From assembly GCF_040958695.1 (NCBI RefSeq), contig NZ_CP162599.1, positions 2,390,001-2,454,000 of the forward strand: DNA of 64,000 nt. The letters are read 5' to 3'. The position numbers and the translations under genes are program-made. Of this stretch, positions 11,370-20,276 are shown piece by piece. This stretch comes from Ornithinibacillus sp. 4-3 (GTDB lineage Bacteria; Bacillota; Bacilli; Bacillales; Amphibacillaceae). The first letter of the stretch is position 1. Each line of letters opens with the position of its first letter. The notes below the pieces were generated by a model. The model worked only from the letters and a program-made list of their open reading frames with translations, was not told the origin of the DNA and ran no database searches.

Positions 11370-12156
11370 GTTTTTTAGAGCTTATCAAAAAGAAATAAAA
11401 CGGGAGAAAAAACTTGTGTTCACCTGGCAAGTTGTTATCCTCATCAGTTTTTTCTTATTATGGGAGATCGCTAGCCGATTGACGTGGGTTGATCCTTTAA
11501 TCTTTAGTTCACCCTACAAAGTCTTTCAATTACTACAAGAAAAATTTCTAGATGGCTCCATCTTACCTCATATTCAAATTACACTTTTAGAAACCGTTGC
11601 AGGTTTTATTATCGGAACACTAGTAGGAATCATTTTTGCATCTTTATTATGGTCTTCTAATCGCTTATCCAAAATATCAGACCCTTATCTCGTTGTATTA
11701 AATGCCATGCCTAAAGTTGCCATTGGTCCAATCTTAATCGTAGCTTTAGGTCCTGGATATGTATCCATTATCGCAATGGGTGCAATTATTTCTGTAATCA
11801 TTACAACGCTTGTTGTCTATTCTGGTTTTAGAGAAGTTGATCCAAACTATATCAAAGTACTCAGAAGCTTTGGGGCATCCAGATGGCAATGTTTCAAGGA
11901 AGCTATATTTCCTGCTACATTACCTGTTATGATTTCCACATTAAAAGTGAATGTAGGTCTTTCTTGGGTTGGGGTAATTGTAGGAGAATTTCTTGTTTCT
12001 AAAAATGGCCTAGGATATCTCATTATCTACGGATTTCAAGTATTTGACTTTACACTTGTGATGTCAAGTCTTATTCTAATTGCCATTGTAGCTGCTATCA
12101 TGTATAAGCTTGTTGAAAAAATAGAAGGTTGGCTTATTAAACACACTTCGTCCTAA
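11347..12156 (+). CDS. ABC transporter permease (SsuC/TauC-like, YtlD)
   Basis: 269 residues with about six membrane segments. The cytoplasmic EAA loop reads [19 protein letters not shown] near residue 177, the site of contact with the ATPase. It is the last gene of the ytl-like operon, ending near a hairpin shared with the convergent ytkD. Substrate as for the lipoprotein: unknown within the SsuC family. Confidence 0.92.
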   Translation: MSQKTDHEFFRAYQKEIKREKKLVFTWQVVILISFFLLWEIASRLTWVDPLIFSSPYKVFQLLQEKFLDGSILPHIQITLLETVAGFIIGTLVGIIFASLLWSSNRLSKISDPYLVVLNAMPKVAIGPILIVALGPGYVSIIAMGAIISVIITTLVVYSGFREVDPNYIKVLRSFGASRWQCFKEAIFPATLPVMISTLKVNVGLSWVGVIVGEFLVSKNGLGYLIIYGFQVFDFTLVMSSLILIAIVAAIMYKLVEKIEGWLIKHTSS

Positions 12157-12213
12157 GCCAAAGATGTTCTTATCAAAAATCCTTATATTTAAGCATTCCA
12201 ATCATGGAAAAAT

Positions 12214-12244
12214 ATAATCGCCTATTCCGAAAATAGGCGATTAT
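12214..12244 (-). terminator. terminator of ytkD (and hairpin after the ytl operon)
   Basis: 13-bp perfect stem (ATAATCGCCTATT with complement) with a 5-base loop. The T-run is on the minus-strand side, so it best serves ytkD, and it overlaps the ytkD stop codon. Confidence 0.8.
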
Positions 12245-12711
12245 TCGTACCGTTTAAGAATATAATCTAAGCTTTTTGTTAAAACATCATCTTTCATAAT
12301 AAAACTATATTTTTTATTTTTGCGGACATTTTCAGGAATAGAATTTAATAAAACCGGACCATTTGTTTCAAAATATCCATCTTGCACTTTTAATTCATTC
12401 ACTTTTGCAAAATACACATTTTTAATGACATGATCGTTTTTTCCAGCAACATAATACTGAGCAATGTAAGTTATTTTTTCTACTACTCCACCAGTCTCTT
12501 CCATTACTTCACGAATAGCCGCTTCTTCGGCAGATTCGCCAGCTTCTACCTTACCTCCTGGAAACTCTACTCCTCTTTCCTTATGCTCTGTTAATAACCA
12601 TTGATTTTGATATCGACAAATTACCCATACATGCTTTGGTTCTTTAGAAAATGGTTGATCATCAAAAGACAGCGTTACTTCATTTTGATAATAATCAGTA
12701 AATATATGCAT
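12241..12711 (-). CDS. ytkD: NUDIX hydrolase YtkD
   Basis: 156 residues. The Nudix box GX5EX7REUXEEXGU is present as GGKVEAGESAEEAAIREVMEETGG near residues 52-75. B. subtilis YtkD hydrolyses 8-oxo-dGTP and other nucleoside triphosphates, guarding against mutation; the same role is inferred here from similarity and its place beside metK, pckA and the men genes. Convergent with the ytl operon. Confidence 0.85.
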   Translation of the reverse strand: MHIFTDYYQNEVTLSFDDQPFSKEPKHVWVICRYQNQWLLTEHKERGVEFPGGKVEAGESAEEAAIREVMEETGGVVEKITYIAQYYVAGKNDHVIKNVYFAKVNELKVQDGYFETNGPVLLNSIPENVRKNKKYSFIMKDDVLTKSLDYILKRYE

Positions 12712-12891
12712 ATTATTTCAACTACCTTTTTCAATGACTTGTCTTTATGCTTTAGAACACTTTTGTTTGGTCCTTCTACCGTAAACTATCGTCCTTTAAT
12801 ACACCATATCATATTATTTAGCACTTGACTAAACATCTGAAGTCATTGATTATCTTACTACAAAAAAATAAAATATCATTGATATAAATTA

Positions 12892-12935
12892 CTCCGAAAA
12901 TATACTTCACTTAGCTGATAAGTATATTTTCGGAG
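12892..12935. terminator. long hairpin downstream of the small conserved gene
   Basis: 16-bp perfect stem (CTCCGAAAATATACTT with complement) and 12-base loop. The T-run outside the stem is weak, so termination is likely but not certain. Confidence 0.6.
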
Positions 12936-12948
12936 CTTATGTTTTTCA

Positions 12949-13272
12949 TTATTCGAGGCGTGCATCTCCTAATACGCCTAAGGAACGTATTTCTTCCTTC
13001 GTTGTTTCATCACCTAATTGATATATCATTTGATAAGCTTCCGTAAAACTTTCATCATGAAGGTCATTAGCACTATCTTCATGATAAGGTTTAAATGGAA
13101 TATGTGCTCGAATGTAAGTTTGCATATCTGCTCCATTCATTTTATCCAGCTTTGCACGAAGTAATGAAATATCACCTTCTGTAGCATAAATCACAAAAGC
13201 ATGGTCTTCTCCATATTTGGAAGCACTGATTTCATACTTTGTCATATTCACGTAGTATTTTTGTCTATCCAT
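12949..13272 (-). CDS. small conserved Bacillaceae protein, function unknown
   Basis: About 107 residues, soluble and acidic, starting MDRQKYYVNMTKYEISASKY. No catalytic motif is evident. It resembles a family of short Bacillus proteins sometimes labelled hydrolase or acyltransferase without clear reason; I do not assign function. Two ATGs are in frame. The second (13272) is 6 bases from AAGGAGGT while the first touches it, so the second is chosen. It stands alone between ytkD and the amidohydrolase gene. Confidence 0.75.
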   Translation of the reverse strand: MDRQKYYVNMTKYEISASKYGEDHAFVIYATEGDISLLRAKLDKMNGADMQTYIRAHIPFKPYHEDSANDLHDESFTEAYQMIYQLGDETTKEEIRSLGVLGDARLE

Positions 13273-13334
13273 ACACATACCTCCTTAGCGATAGTTTTAC
13301 ACGCTTTTCGAAAATACATGTATGATTTCAATTT

Positions 13335-14591
13335 TTATTTTATTTGCTCATTATCTAATTTAAGTACCGTGTGCAAAAGTACATTTGCCGCATTTTCAAT
13401 ATCACTATCTAAGGATAATTCATGCTCCACATGACTGATTCCACCGATACTTGGCAAAAAGATCATTCCTGTTGGACATATATCACTCATATACTTAGCA
13501 TCATGACCCGCACCACTATATAGTTCCCTAGTGGATAAATCCAATTCCTCTGCTACTTCTTTTATTTTTTTAATAATTTTCGAATGAAAATGAGTAGTGC
13601 TGACCTGCCATAAATCAGTGATACTCAATTGAAATTGCTCCTGCTCACACATATCTTGTAGATCTTGCTTCGTTTCCTTGATGAATTGTTCACGAATTTC
13701 ATCCTTTACATGACGAATATCTAAAGAGAACACTACTTCCTCCGGGATACAATTTACAACACCTGGAGATAAATGCATTCTTCCTATCGTTACACTTAAA
13801 TTCTCATCCCATTGTTTAGCTTTTTCCTCTAAATAGACAATCATATTTGCTACCTTCATCAATGCATCTTTACGTAAATTCATTGGTGTCGGCCCAGCAT
13901 GTCCACCTGATCCAGTGACCTTTAGCTCCATCCATGTCATTCCTTTTACTCCTTGAACAACTCCAATTTCTTTCTTTTCATTTTCTAAAATAGGTCCCTG
14001 TTCAATATGCAATTCAATAAAAGCATGAATATTTGATAATGGAGATTGTTTTTCGCCCTTATAGCCAATATGCTCTAATTCACTGTCAAAAGTTTTGCCA
14101 TCTATATCTGTTCTACTATAAACATAATCTAAAGAGAATATCCCTGTAGCTCCTCCTGAACCTAATAATGCAGGTTCAAAACGTGCTCCTTCTTCATTCG
14201 TAAAATTAACTACTTCAATAGGGCGGTTTGTCTCGATTTGCTGATCATTTAATGTACGAATAACCTCTAATGCAGAAAGCACTCCTAAAACTCCATCAAA
14301 TCTTCCTCCATTTGGTTGTGTATCTAAATGGGAACCGATCATAATTGGAGTTAGATTAGCTTTCCCTGCTCTTCTTCCAAACATATTACCAAATTCATCA
14401 ATTCGAATTTCTAAACCAGCTTCTTTCATCCAATTTAAAAATATATCTCGCATCTTTTTATCCTCTTCAGATAAGGCTAATCGACGTAAGCCATCTCCTG
14501 GGATAGTACCGATACTAGAGCTTTTTTCTAGTGTTGCTTTCAAGCGATTAAAATCAATATTAATTTTTGTATTCTTCAATGCTACCACCAC
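13335..14591 (-). CDS. M20 family amidohydrolase (N-carbamoyl-L-amino acid hydrolase / allantoate amidohydrolase type)
   Basis: 418 residues. Zinc ligands of the AllC/HyuC/beta-ureidopropionase branch are visible: GSHLDTQPNGGRFDG (His, Asp), NEEGARF (paired Glu), ELHIEQGP and the late His in GAGHDAKYM. Such enzymes cleave N-carbamoyl amides or allantoate, releasing ammonia and CO2. It lies downstream of a sodium symporter and a YtcJ-like amidohydrolase on the same strand, so uptake and breakdown of a nitrogen-rich amide is likely. The start is unsure: GTG at 14591 or TTG at 14579, both with a weak RBS. A structured repeat (14614-14874) separates it from the symporter. Confidence 0.87.
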   Translation of the reverse strand: MVVALKNTKINIDFNRLKATLEKSSSIGTIPGDGLRRLALSEEDKKMRDIFLNWMKEAGLEIRIDEFGNMFGRRAGKANLTPIMIGSHLDTQPNGGRFDGVLGVLSALEVIRTLNDQQIETNRPIEVVNFTNEEGARFEPALLGSGGATGIFSLDYVYSRTDIDGKTFDSELEHIGYKGEKQSPLSNIHAFIELHIEQGPILENEKKEIGVVQGVKGMTWMELKVTGSGGHAGPTPMNLRKDALMKVANMIVYLEEKAKQWDENLSVTIGRMHLSPGVVNCIPEEVVFSLDIRHVKDEIREQFIKETKQDLQDMCEQEQFQLSITDLWQVSTTHFHSKIIKKIKEVAEELDLSTRELYSGAGHDAKYMSDICPTGMIFLPSIGGISHVEHELSLDSDIENAANVLLHTVLKLDNEQIK

Positions 14592-14613
14592 TTCATTATT
14601 ATTTTATCGATTA

Positions 14614-14874
14614 ATGCGTGTTCAAAAAAGTCAATACAAATGACCGAGAAATTCAAGGCAGCGCAGCTTAGAGTAGCGGAATGTATGGTTTTAATACATG
14701 AGCAGACGCTCTTGCACGCAGAAAAAGTGCTTTTCTTTTTCAAGGAACGGAAAAGCAAGCTAACGACTTTCACAGGATGTGATGACTTCGACGTTCGACA
14801 CAGGACGTGTCGGAACTTAGTCGAAGTTCCACTACTTACCGTGTCATTTTTGTTGGACTTTTTGAACATCCTCT
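14614..14874. repeat. modular intergenic repeat, copy A
   Basis: Shares its ends and most of its body with copy B at 32103-32420. The left end GCGTGTTCAAAAAAGTCAA and right end GTTGGACTTTTTGAACATCC are imperfect inverted repeats extending about 30 bases. Inside are a roughly 80-base block (14684-14765) nearly identical to 32294-32375, a block 14652-14680, and a hairpin module (14766-14830) with TCACA-GGA-TGTGA and CGACAC-AGGAC-GTGTCG hairpins, the latter nested in ACTTCGAC/GTCGAAGT. Module order differs from copy B. It abuts the symporter stop codon. Short open frames inside are not credible genes. Confidence 0.85.
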
Positions 14875-14875
14875 A

Positions 14876-16303
14876 TTATAACGGATTTTCTAGTTCATCT
14901 GGTTTTGATAATAAGGAGATGACAATAAGTGTAATAATTGAGATTGGTAGTCCCAAAAATACTGGATGTATGCCAAATGGATGCCCTAAAATTTGCCAAC
15001 TTGTAGCTACAACAAGACCAATCCACATTGATGTTACTCCTGCCACCTTTGTTGTTCGTTTCCAGAACATACCAAATGCCACTGGCGCCAAAAGTCCGGA
15101 AACCAACATGGCTGTGCCAGTAACCCAAAGATTAACAAGTTGTGGGATATATAGTGCAAGTAACAATGCAAAAATTGAAACAAGAGCGACAGAATAGCGA
15201 CTGTATTGAAGCAATTTTGCATCTGTTGGATTTTTCATTCTTGGTTTAATAATATCATTAATAATAGATGAAGCCCCTGCCATAAAGAAGGAGTCAGCTG
15301 TAGATATAACTGTTGCCAGTAAAACAATGACCATCACGACAACAAAAGGAAAGCTGAAAATAGCTTCAATCACTTCATAATAAATTAATGCTGGATTGGC
15401 ACTTTCCAGCTGTAATCCATATCGACCAAAGATTCCAATCGTCATAACAAATACACCAGTTAGACCGGCAACAATAATTGAAATCCAATACCCTCGCATG
15501 GCTGTCTTATGATCCTTTGCTGCCCAGAAGCGTTGCCATAAATCTTGTCTTACAAATTGGTATGCTCCTATCGTAAGCAAGTAAATAAACACTTCTGTAG
15601 GAGTAATACCAAATATACTTAAATGATCTCCTTGGTTTAAAGCAATGGCATTTTCAGACATAGCTGACCAGCCACCTGATACGAAGATAACTATGACAAA
15701 TAGAAGAACAATTCCTAATGTTTGAATCGTACCGTGAATAGCATCTTGCCAAATAACAGATTTTAATCCTCCAAAATAGGTTTTTAAAGTTAACAAAACC
15801 CAGCTTATAATAATCCCAAGTGTCATACTCGTCCCAATCGTTAAATTTAAAATCGTAGCAATCGCCACAAATTGCATCCCAGTAATTGCACAATAGGCAA
15901 CTAAAATACTAATAACAGTTGGCACACGCGCTGGCTCTCCAAATCGCATTGCTGTGAAATCACCAATCGTGACCATATTATATTTTTCTCCAAGCTCACG
16001 GATTTTCTTTAAAAACACAAATGCCATGATCGCACCTGCGATAAATCCACCAATATTAAGCCACTGTTGCCCCATACCTAAGGTGAATGCATTTTCCATA
16101 TATCCAAGTAAACTAGCTCCTCCAATTGCTGTACCAACAAATGTTAAAATAATGGGATAAATGGATACTGATCTCCCAGCCACATTATAATCATCATATG
16201 ATTTAATTTGTCTTTTATTAATATAAAGAGAGAAAGCAAATAACAATGCAAAATAGACAATAACAATAACTCCTAAAATCATTCGTTCCTGTCCGCTAAA
16301 CAT
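14876..16303 (-). CDS. sodium:solute symporter family protein
   Basis: 475 residues, strongly hydrophobic, with about 13 membrane segments and SSS-family features such as the N-terminal YDDYNVAGRSV segment and GTAIGGASLLGY near residue 58. The family couples uptake of sugars, amino acids, urea or nucleobases to sodium entry, which suits a salt-tolerant bacterium. Its neighbours are two amidohydrolases, so the cargo may be an amide or ureido compound (inference). RBS AAGGAGATG precedes the ATG. The stop codon lies at the edge of repeat copy A. Confidence 0.88.
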   Translation of the reverse strand: MFSGQERMILGVIVIVYFALLFAFSLYINKRQIKSYDDYNVAGRSVSIYPIILTFVGTAIGGASLLGYMENAFTLGMGQQWLNIGGFIAGAIMAFVFLKKIRELGEKYNMVTIGDFTAMRFGEPARVPTVISILVAYCAITGMQFVAIATILNLTIGTSMTLGIIISWVLLTLKTYFGGLKSVIWQDAIHGTIQTLGIVLLFVIVIFVSGGWSAMSENAIALNQGDHLSIFGITPTEVFIYLLTIGAYQFVRQDLWQRFWAAKDHKTAMRGYWISIIVAGLTGVFVMTIGIFGRYGLQLESANPALIYYEVIEAIFSFPFVVVMVIVLLATVISTADSFFMAGASSIINDIIKPRMKNPTDAKLLQYSRYSVALVSIFALLLALYIPQLVNLWVTGTAMLVSGLLAPVAFGMFWKRTTKVAGVTSMWIGLVVATSWQILGHPFGIHPVFLGLPISIITLIVISLLSKPDELENPL

Positions 16304-16334
16304 ATATTCATCTCCTTATTATTTTGTTTTAGAC

Positions 16335-17936
16335 CTATTTCTTATATATTGATTTCCCATTCATAAATGTCTCCTCTACTTCAAGATCTTTTAGCTTTTC
16401 AGTATCAACCTCTAATGGATTTTCTGATACGATAATAAGGTCTGCTTTTGCTGATGCTTTAATAACACCAATGATATTTTCCTCACAGGAACTATAAGCT
16501 GCATCTACGGTATATGCTTTGACCGCCTCATAGGCTGAAATATTTTGTACACTATCTGACACTTGACCTGAAATCGTTTTACGATTTACAGCGCCATATA
16601 TACCTGTCCATGGATTCCCTCCCGTTACAGGTAAATCAGAATTACCTGGTGCAACGATTCCATAATCAATAAACGTTCGATGTGGATACACACGTTTCAT
16701 TCTTTCTGTCCCTAAATTTTTAATATAGCTGTCGCCGATGTGATAAATAAATCCAATCGAAGAAGCAGCAATAAGTCCAAGTTCTTTCATTCGTTTTAAA
16801 TGATCTTCAGTAGGAAGTGCACAGTGTTCAATCCGATTACGCATATTTGATATATTGGCTTCCTTATGTGCCTCTTCAAATGCTTGTATGGAAACTTCAA
16901 TAGCACGTTCTCCAATAGCATGTATGGCAACTCTTAAATCTCCTAAAATAGCTTGTTTCATATATGGTGCAATTTCATCTGTTGAAAAATATAATATTCC
17001 TTTATGATTATCATCCTCATACGGCTGATCCACTGCTGCTGTCCTTCCTCCTACACTACCATCCAGCATGTATTTCATACCTTGAATACGGATCATATCA
17101 TTACCAAAACCACTTTTAATTCCAAGTGATAATGTTTGATTTAAATGCCCTTTCCACCCGTTCTGGTTTAGTGCCCAAATCCAAGGACGAACTCTTACAG
17201 TCAAATTATCATCTGATAATAAATCTTGATATAATTGCATATTTTCTTGAACAGCACTCATATCATGAACTGTGGTAATTCCCCATTTTGCAAAATCCTT
17301 TTGTGCTAATTCAAATCCTTTTTTCAGATCGTTATAATCATATTCAGGTAAAGACAGTAAATCTTGAGCAAGCTCCTCTAAAATACCCGTCATTTCACCC
17401 GATTGATCATATTCAATATTACCTCCCTTAGGTTGCGAGGTATCTTTTGTAATTCCACTCATTTCAAACGCTTTTGAGTTAGCTACTGCCACATGACCAC
17501 AGGTTCTTTTAAGAATAACAGGATGGTTTGGTGAAACTTTATCTAAGTCCCAGCGTGTGATTTTTCGTTTTTCTTTTAATTTACTATCATCCCATCCCCA
17601 GCCTCTAATCCACTCATTTTCTGGAGTTGACTGTGTTTGTTCTTTAATTTTCTTCAGAACATCTTCAATGGAAGGTGCACTTGTTGCACGACAATCGATT
17701 TCTAGTAGTTTAATAGCATAATCAACCGGATGAACATGACTTTCAATAAATCCTGGCATTAATGTTTTTCCTTCTAAATCAACTACTTCTGTGTTCTTAC
17801 CTTTCCAGTTAAGTGCTGGTTCAGTATCACCTACATATTGGATTACTCCTTCTCTAACAACAACCGCACTTGCATCCAGTAAATCCATATCCATCGTCAT
17901 AATATGCCCGTTTACAAAAATCGTATCTGCTTTCAC
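16335..17936 (-). CDS. amidohydrolase, YtcJ-like (amidohydrolase 3 family)
   Basis: 533 residues. The metal-binding motif ESHVHP is present near residue 65, with further ligands in AIHAIGERA and NRIEHC, and the late Asp in GNSDLPV. YtcJ-like enzymes hydrolyse amide or formamide bonds of poorly defined substrates. No signal peptide. It is first in a group with the symporter and the M20 hydrolase, spaced by 31 bases from the symporter, so probably an operon. RBS GGAGGGA is upstream. Confidence 0.88.
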   Translation of the reverse strand: MKADTIFVNGHIMTMDMDLLDASAVVVREGVIQYVGDTEPALNWKGKNTEVVDLEGKTLMPGFIESHVHPVDYAIKLLEIDCRATSAPSIEDVLKKIKEQTQSTPENEWIRGWGWDDSKLKEKRKITRWDLDKVSPNHPVILKRTCGHVAVANSKAFEMSGITKDTSQPKGGNIEYDQSGEMTGILEELAQDLLSLPEYDYNDLKKGFELAQKDFAKWGITTVHDMSAVQENMQLYQDLLSDDNLTVRVRPWIWALNQNGWKGHLNQTLSLGIKSGFGNDMIRIQGMKYMLDGSVGGRTAAVDQPYEDDNHKGILYFSTDEIAPYMKQAILGDLRVAIHAIGERAIEVSIQAFEEAHKEANISNMRNRIEHCALPTEDHLKRMKELGLIAASSIGFIYHIGDSYIKNLGTERMKRVYPHRTFIDYGIVAPGNSDLPVTGGNPWTGIYGAVNRKTISGQVSDSVQNISAYEAVKAYTVDAAYSSCEENIIGVIKASAKADLIIVSENPLEVDTEKLKDLEVEETFMNGKSIYKK

Positions 17937-18067
17937 TATTTATCCCTCCGTTAAATCATCTTTTTTTAAAACGATATGCCTTTTATATCTTATATTGATA
18001 TACCCTCATCTCCTTCATAACAATTAAAGAATACAGTGAATTATCCAAAAAAATAGTTAAAATAAAA

Positions 18068-18112
18068 ACCAGAAATATAAACATTCTAAAATGTTATGTC
18101 TATATTTCTGGT
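18068..18112 (-). terminator. menE terminator
   Basis: 12-bp stem (ACCAGAAATATA with TATATTTCTGGT) with an inner AACAT/ATGTT pair. On the minus strand a T-rich tract follows, so it would end menE transcripts. Confidence 0.75.
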
Positions 18113-18203
18113 TGTAGTACTTTTTAAAATAACTATTAAATTTTATAATTAATAACTTAGCAAAAATTAATACTTTGGTCAATAAAATTCCGAATAAATG
18201 AAA

Positions 18204-19667
18204 TTATATGAATTTATCTGGAATTTCATTATATATATCTAATAATTTTTTTCTCATTAATTTATTTGATGCATTTCGCGGAAGCTCATCGATGAAAAAG
18301 ATATGCTTTGGTAATTTATAAGATGCCAATCTTTGTTTCGCATAGGATATAATCAGCTCGCTCGAAATCTCGTCTGTCTTTACAACAAAAGCGACTGGAA
18401 CTTGTCCCCATTTTTCATCAGGTACACCTATTACACCCACCTCAAGAATTTCACCTAGTCTAGCGATAACATTTTCTACTTCCGTTGGATAAATATTTTC
18501 TCCACCTGAAATAATTAAATCCGTTCGGCGTTCAACTACATAAAGAAAGCCCTTCTCATCCACATAGCCTAAATCTCCTGTTGCAAGCCATCCGTCATTA
18601 AATACACGATTATTTGCCTGTTCATTTTTATAATAGCCTTCTGTAACCATTGGACCTTTAACAAAAATTTCGCCGATACCTTCTCTGTTTGGTTCATTAA
18701 TCTTTAATTGTGCTGGGAATAATGGTTTTCCAGATGAACCTAACTGATTCATCGCATCTGCTGGAGAAAGTGTCACAATTTGAGAGGATGTTTCTGTCAT
18801 CCCATAAGACTGAAAAACAGCTATTTCATGATTATTTGCTTGCTCAAGCAATGTTTTAGGCGCTGGACCACCACCTAGCAACATACAGCGAAATGTTTCA
18901 GGATATTTCTCATCCTTTAATGTATTTACTAGTCGCTTCAACATAACAGTAACTACAGAAGCAATTGTTACTCCTTTTTCAAAAATCGCCTGATGAAAAG
19001 CTGTCTCATCAAATTTTTCCATTAAATAAACAGGAATCCCATAAATAACACTGCGAATAAAGATGGATAAACCACCTACATGAAACATCGGTAAAACTGC
19101 TAACCATTTGTCTGTTGCTTGCAAGCCAAAGTTTAATGCTGACCCGATAGCACTCCACCAATGATTTCCATATGTATGAACCACTCCTTTTGGATATCCA
19201 GTTGTTCCTGATGTATAAATAATCGTAAACACATCATCCAATCGGAGCTCGGTTTTCAATTCAATTGCTGCTTCTTGAAAGCTTTCTACCTGAGCAAAAG
19301 AAAAGGTTGGTATGTTAAAATTCATTTTTGCTTCTACATCTTTTGAAGTTAGAAGATAACGGATTTCAGCATTTTCGATTTGATATGCTAATTCTTCTTT
19401 TGTTAAACGAATATTTAATAATACTGCTACAGCACCAATATAGCTTAATGCATGGATTGCAATCATCATTTCTGGTTGGTTTGTTGAGAAGATTCCAATA
19501 TGATCTCCTTGTTTTATTCCTAAAGAAGTAAGCCTTCTAGCACACTGCTGACTTTTTTCTTGCAAAAGCTTATATGTGATGACATTTCCATTTTCCATTT
19601 CAATTGCTGGTTGATTCGGAGATAACAAGGCTTGCTTCGTCAACCAATGTGGAATTGTATTAGACAT
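18204..19667 (-). CDS. menE: o-succinylbenzoate-CoA ligase
   Basis: Adenylate-forming enzyme that activates o-succinylbenzoate with CoA in menaquinone synthesis. 487 residues, with the AMP-binding motif TIIYTSGTTGYPKG near residue 148, YGMTETSS, and TGDLGYVDEKG in the C-terminal part. It matches MenE in length and lies downstream of the other men genes on the same strand, but is detached from menB by about 4.5 kb holding an ABC transporter operon. It has its own terminator. A generic acyl-CoA ligase is the alternative. Confidence 0.88.
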   Translation of the reverse strand: MSNTIPHWLTKQALLSPNQPAIEMENGNVITYKLLQEKSQQCARRLTSLGIKQGDHIGIFSTNQPEMMIAIHALSYIGAVAVLLNIRLTKEELAYQIENAEIRYLLTSKDVEAKMNFNIPTFSFAQVESFQEAAIELKTELRLDDVFTIIYTSGTTGYPKGVVHTYGNHWWSAIGSALNFGLQATDKWLAVLPMFHVGGLSIFIRSVIYGIPVYLMEKFDETAFHQAIFEKGVTIASVVTVMLKRLVNTLKDEKYPETFRCMLLGGGPAPKTLLEQANNHEIAVFQSYGMTETSSQIVTLSPADAMNQLGSSGKPLFPAQLKINEPNREGIGEIFVKGPMVTEGYYKNEQANNRVFNDGWLATGDLGYVDEKGFLYVVERRTDLIISGGENIYPTEVENVIARLGEILEVGVIGVPDEKWGQVPVAFVVKTDEISSELIISYAKQRLASYKLPKHIFFIDELPRNASNKLMRKKLLDIYNEIPDKFI

Positions 19668-19866
19668 CCGTCTCTCTCCTTAAGCATTTATACTTTTTCA
19701 TTCAAAACCAAACTCACAAGTAGCACCATTATAGATTAATACGATTTCATGAGATTAACACATGTACTAACATGTCCTATGCTTCAAAAAACATAGAGGT
19801 TGAGATAAAAACATTTTAAGTTAGTCACTCCCAAATATCAATACTAAAAAATACTCGCTATGAGGG

Positions 19867-19879
19867 ATACAGGATGTAT
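19867..19879 (+). repeat. isolated ACAGGATGT hairpin, like those in the intergenic repeats
   Basis: ATACA-GGA-TGTAT forms a short hairpin with the same ACAGGATGT core as the first hairpin of repeat copies A and B but with different stem ends. It may be a fragment of that repeat family. The stretch 19668-19980 otherwise shows no gene. Confidence 0.4.
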
Positions 19880-19981
19880 GTTAGTTCGGTGTTGCACTAT
19901 GTTCATTCATTTTTAACAAATTGTTTCATAAGGATAATGTTCAATTATATTTGACAGTAAAACCAATATCTGCCTGGTACT

Positions 19982-20194
19982 TTAGTAAAAACAATTTCTT
20001 GATAATTTTGACGGTCTCTGTGAAAAGATAAGTTTTAATCCTTCGAGGGAATTATTTTTTACATGAACATAAACACCAACCGTTCTACCGTAGCGATTGA
20101 TAATCTTAGTAATCTCTTTCATCTTATAGCCGTAATAGCGTTTATAGTGACGAGATTCTCTTACATTCTTCATCGCTTCTTTCAGTTCTTCCAT
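19982..20194 (-). pseudogene. IS630-type transposase remnant (N-terminal helix-turn-helix part)
   Basis: 70 residues that read like the start of an IS630-family transposase: EELKEAMKN, RHYKRYYGYKMKEITKIINR (a helix-turn-helix region), GRTVGVYVH, then SLEGLKLIFSQRPSKL, the typical linker before the catalytic domain. The DDE part is absent, so it is a dead fragment. It lies between the opuA-like operon and menE. Family assignment rests on pattern only. Confidence 0.5.
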
Positions 20195-20221
20195 CTACAC
20201 TTTCTAGTTCTCTACAAAATA

Positions 20222-20255
20222 AGTACGAGTCTAATAATTATACTAGACTCGTACT
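20222..20255 (-). terminator. terminator of the opuA-like operon
   Basis: 12-bp perfect stem (AGTACGAGTCTA with complement) with a short AT loop, followed on the minus strand by TTATTTTG. It directly follows the substrate-binding protein gene. Confidence 0.82.
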
Positions 20256-20276
20256 CTCAAACAAGAACAAACTAAT

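Noticed and set aside
14582..14869. Open frame in repeat copy A, similar in part to one at 32231-32428
   Set aside because: The shared peptide arises because both lie in the same structured repeat. Frames are broken differently in each copy and there is no RBS, so it is not a gene family.
14640..15197. 185-codon plus-strand open frame from repeat A into the symporter
   Set aside because: It runs antisense through the symporter's conserved membrane segments and begins in the repeat; a shadow.
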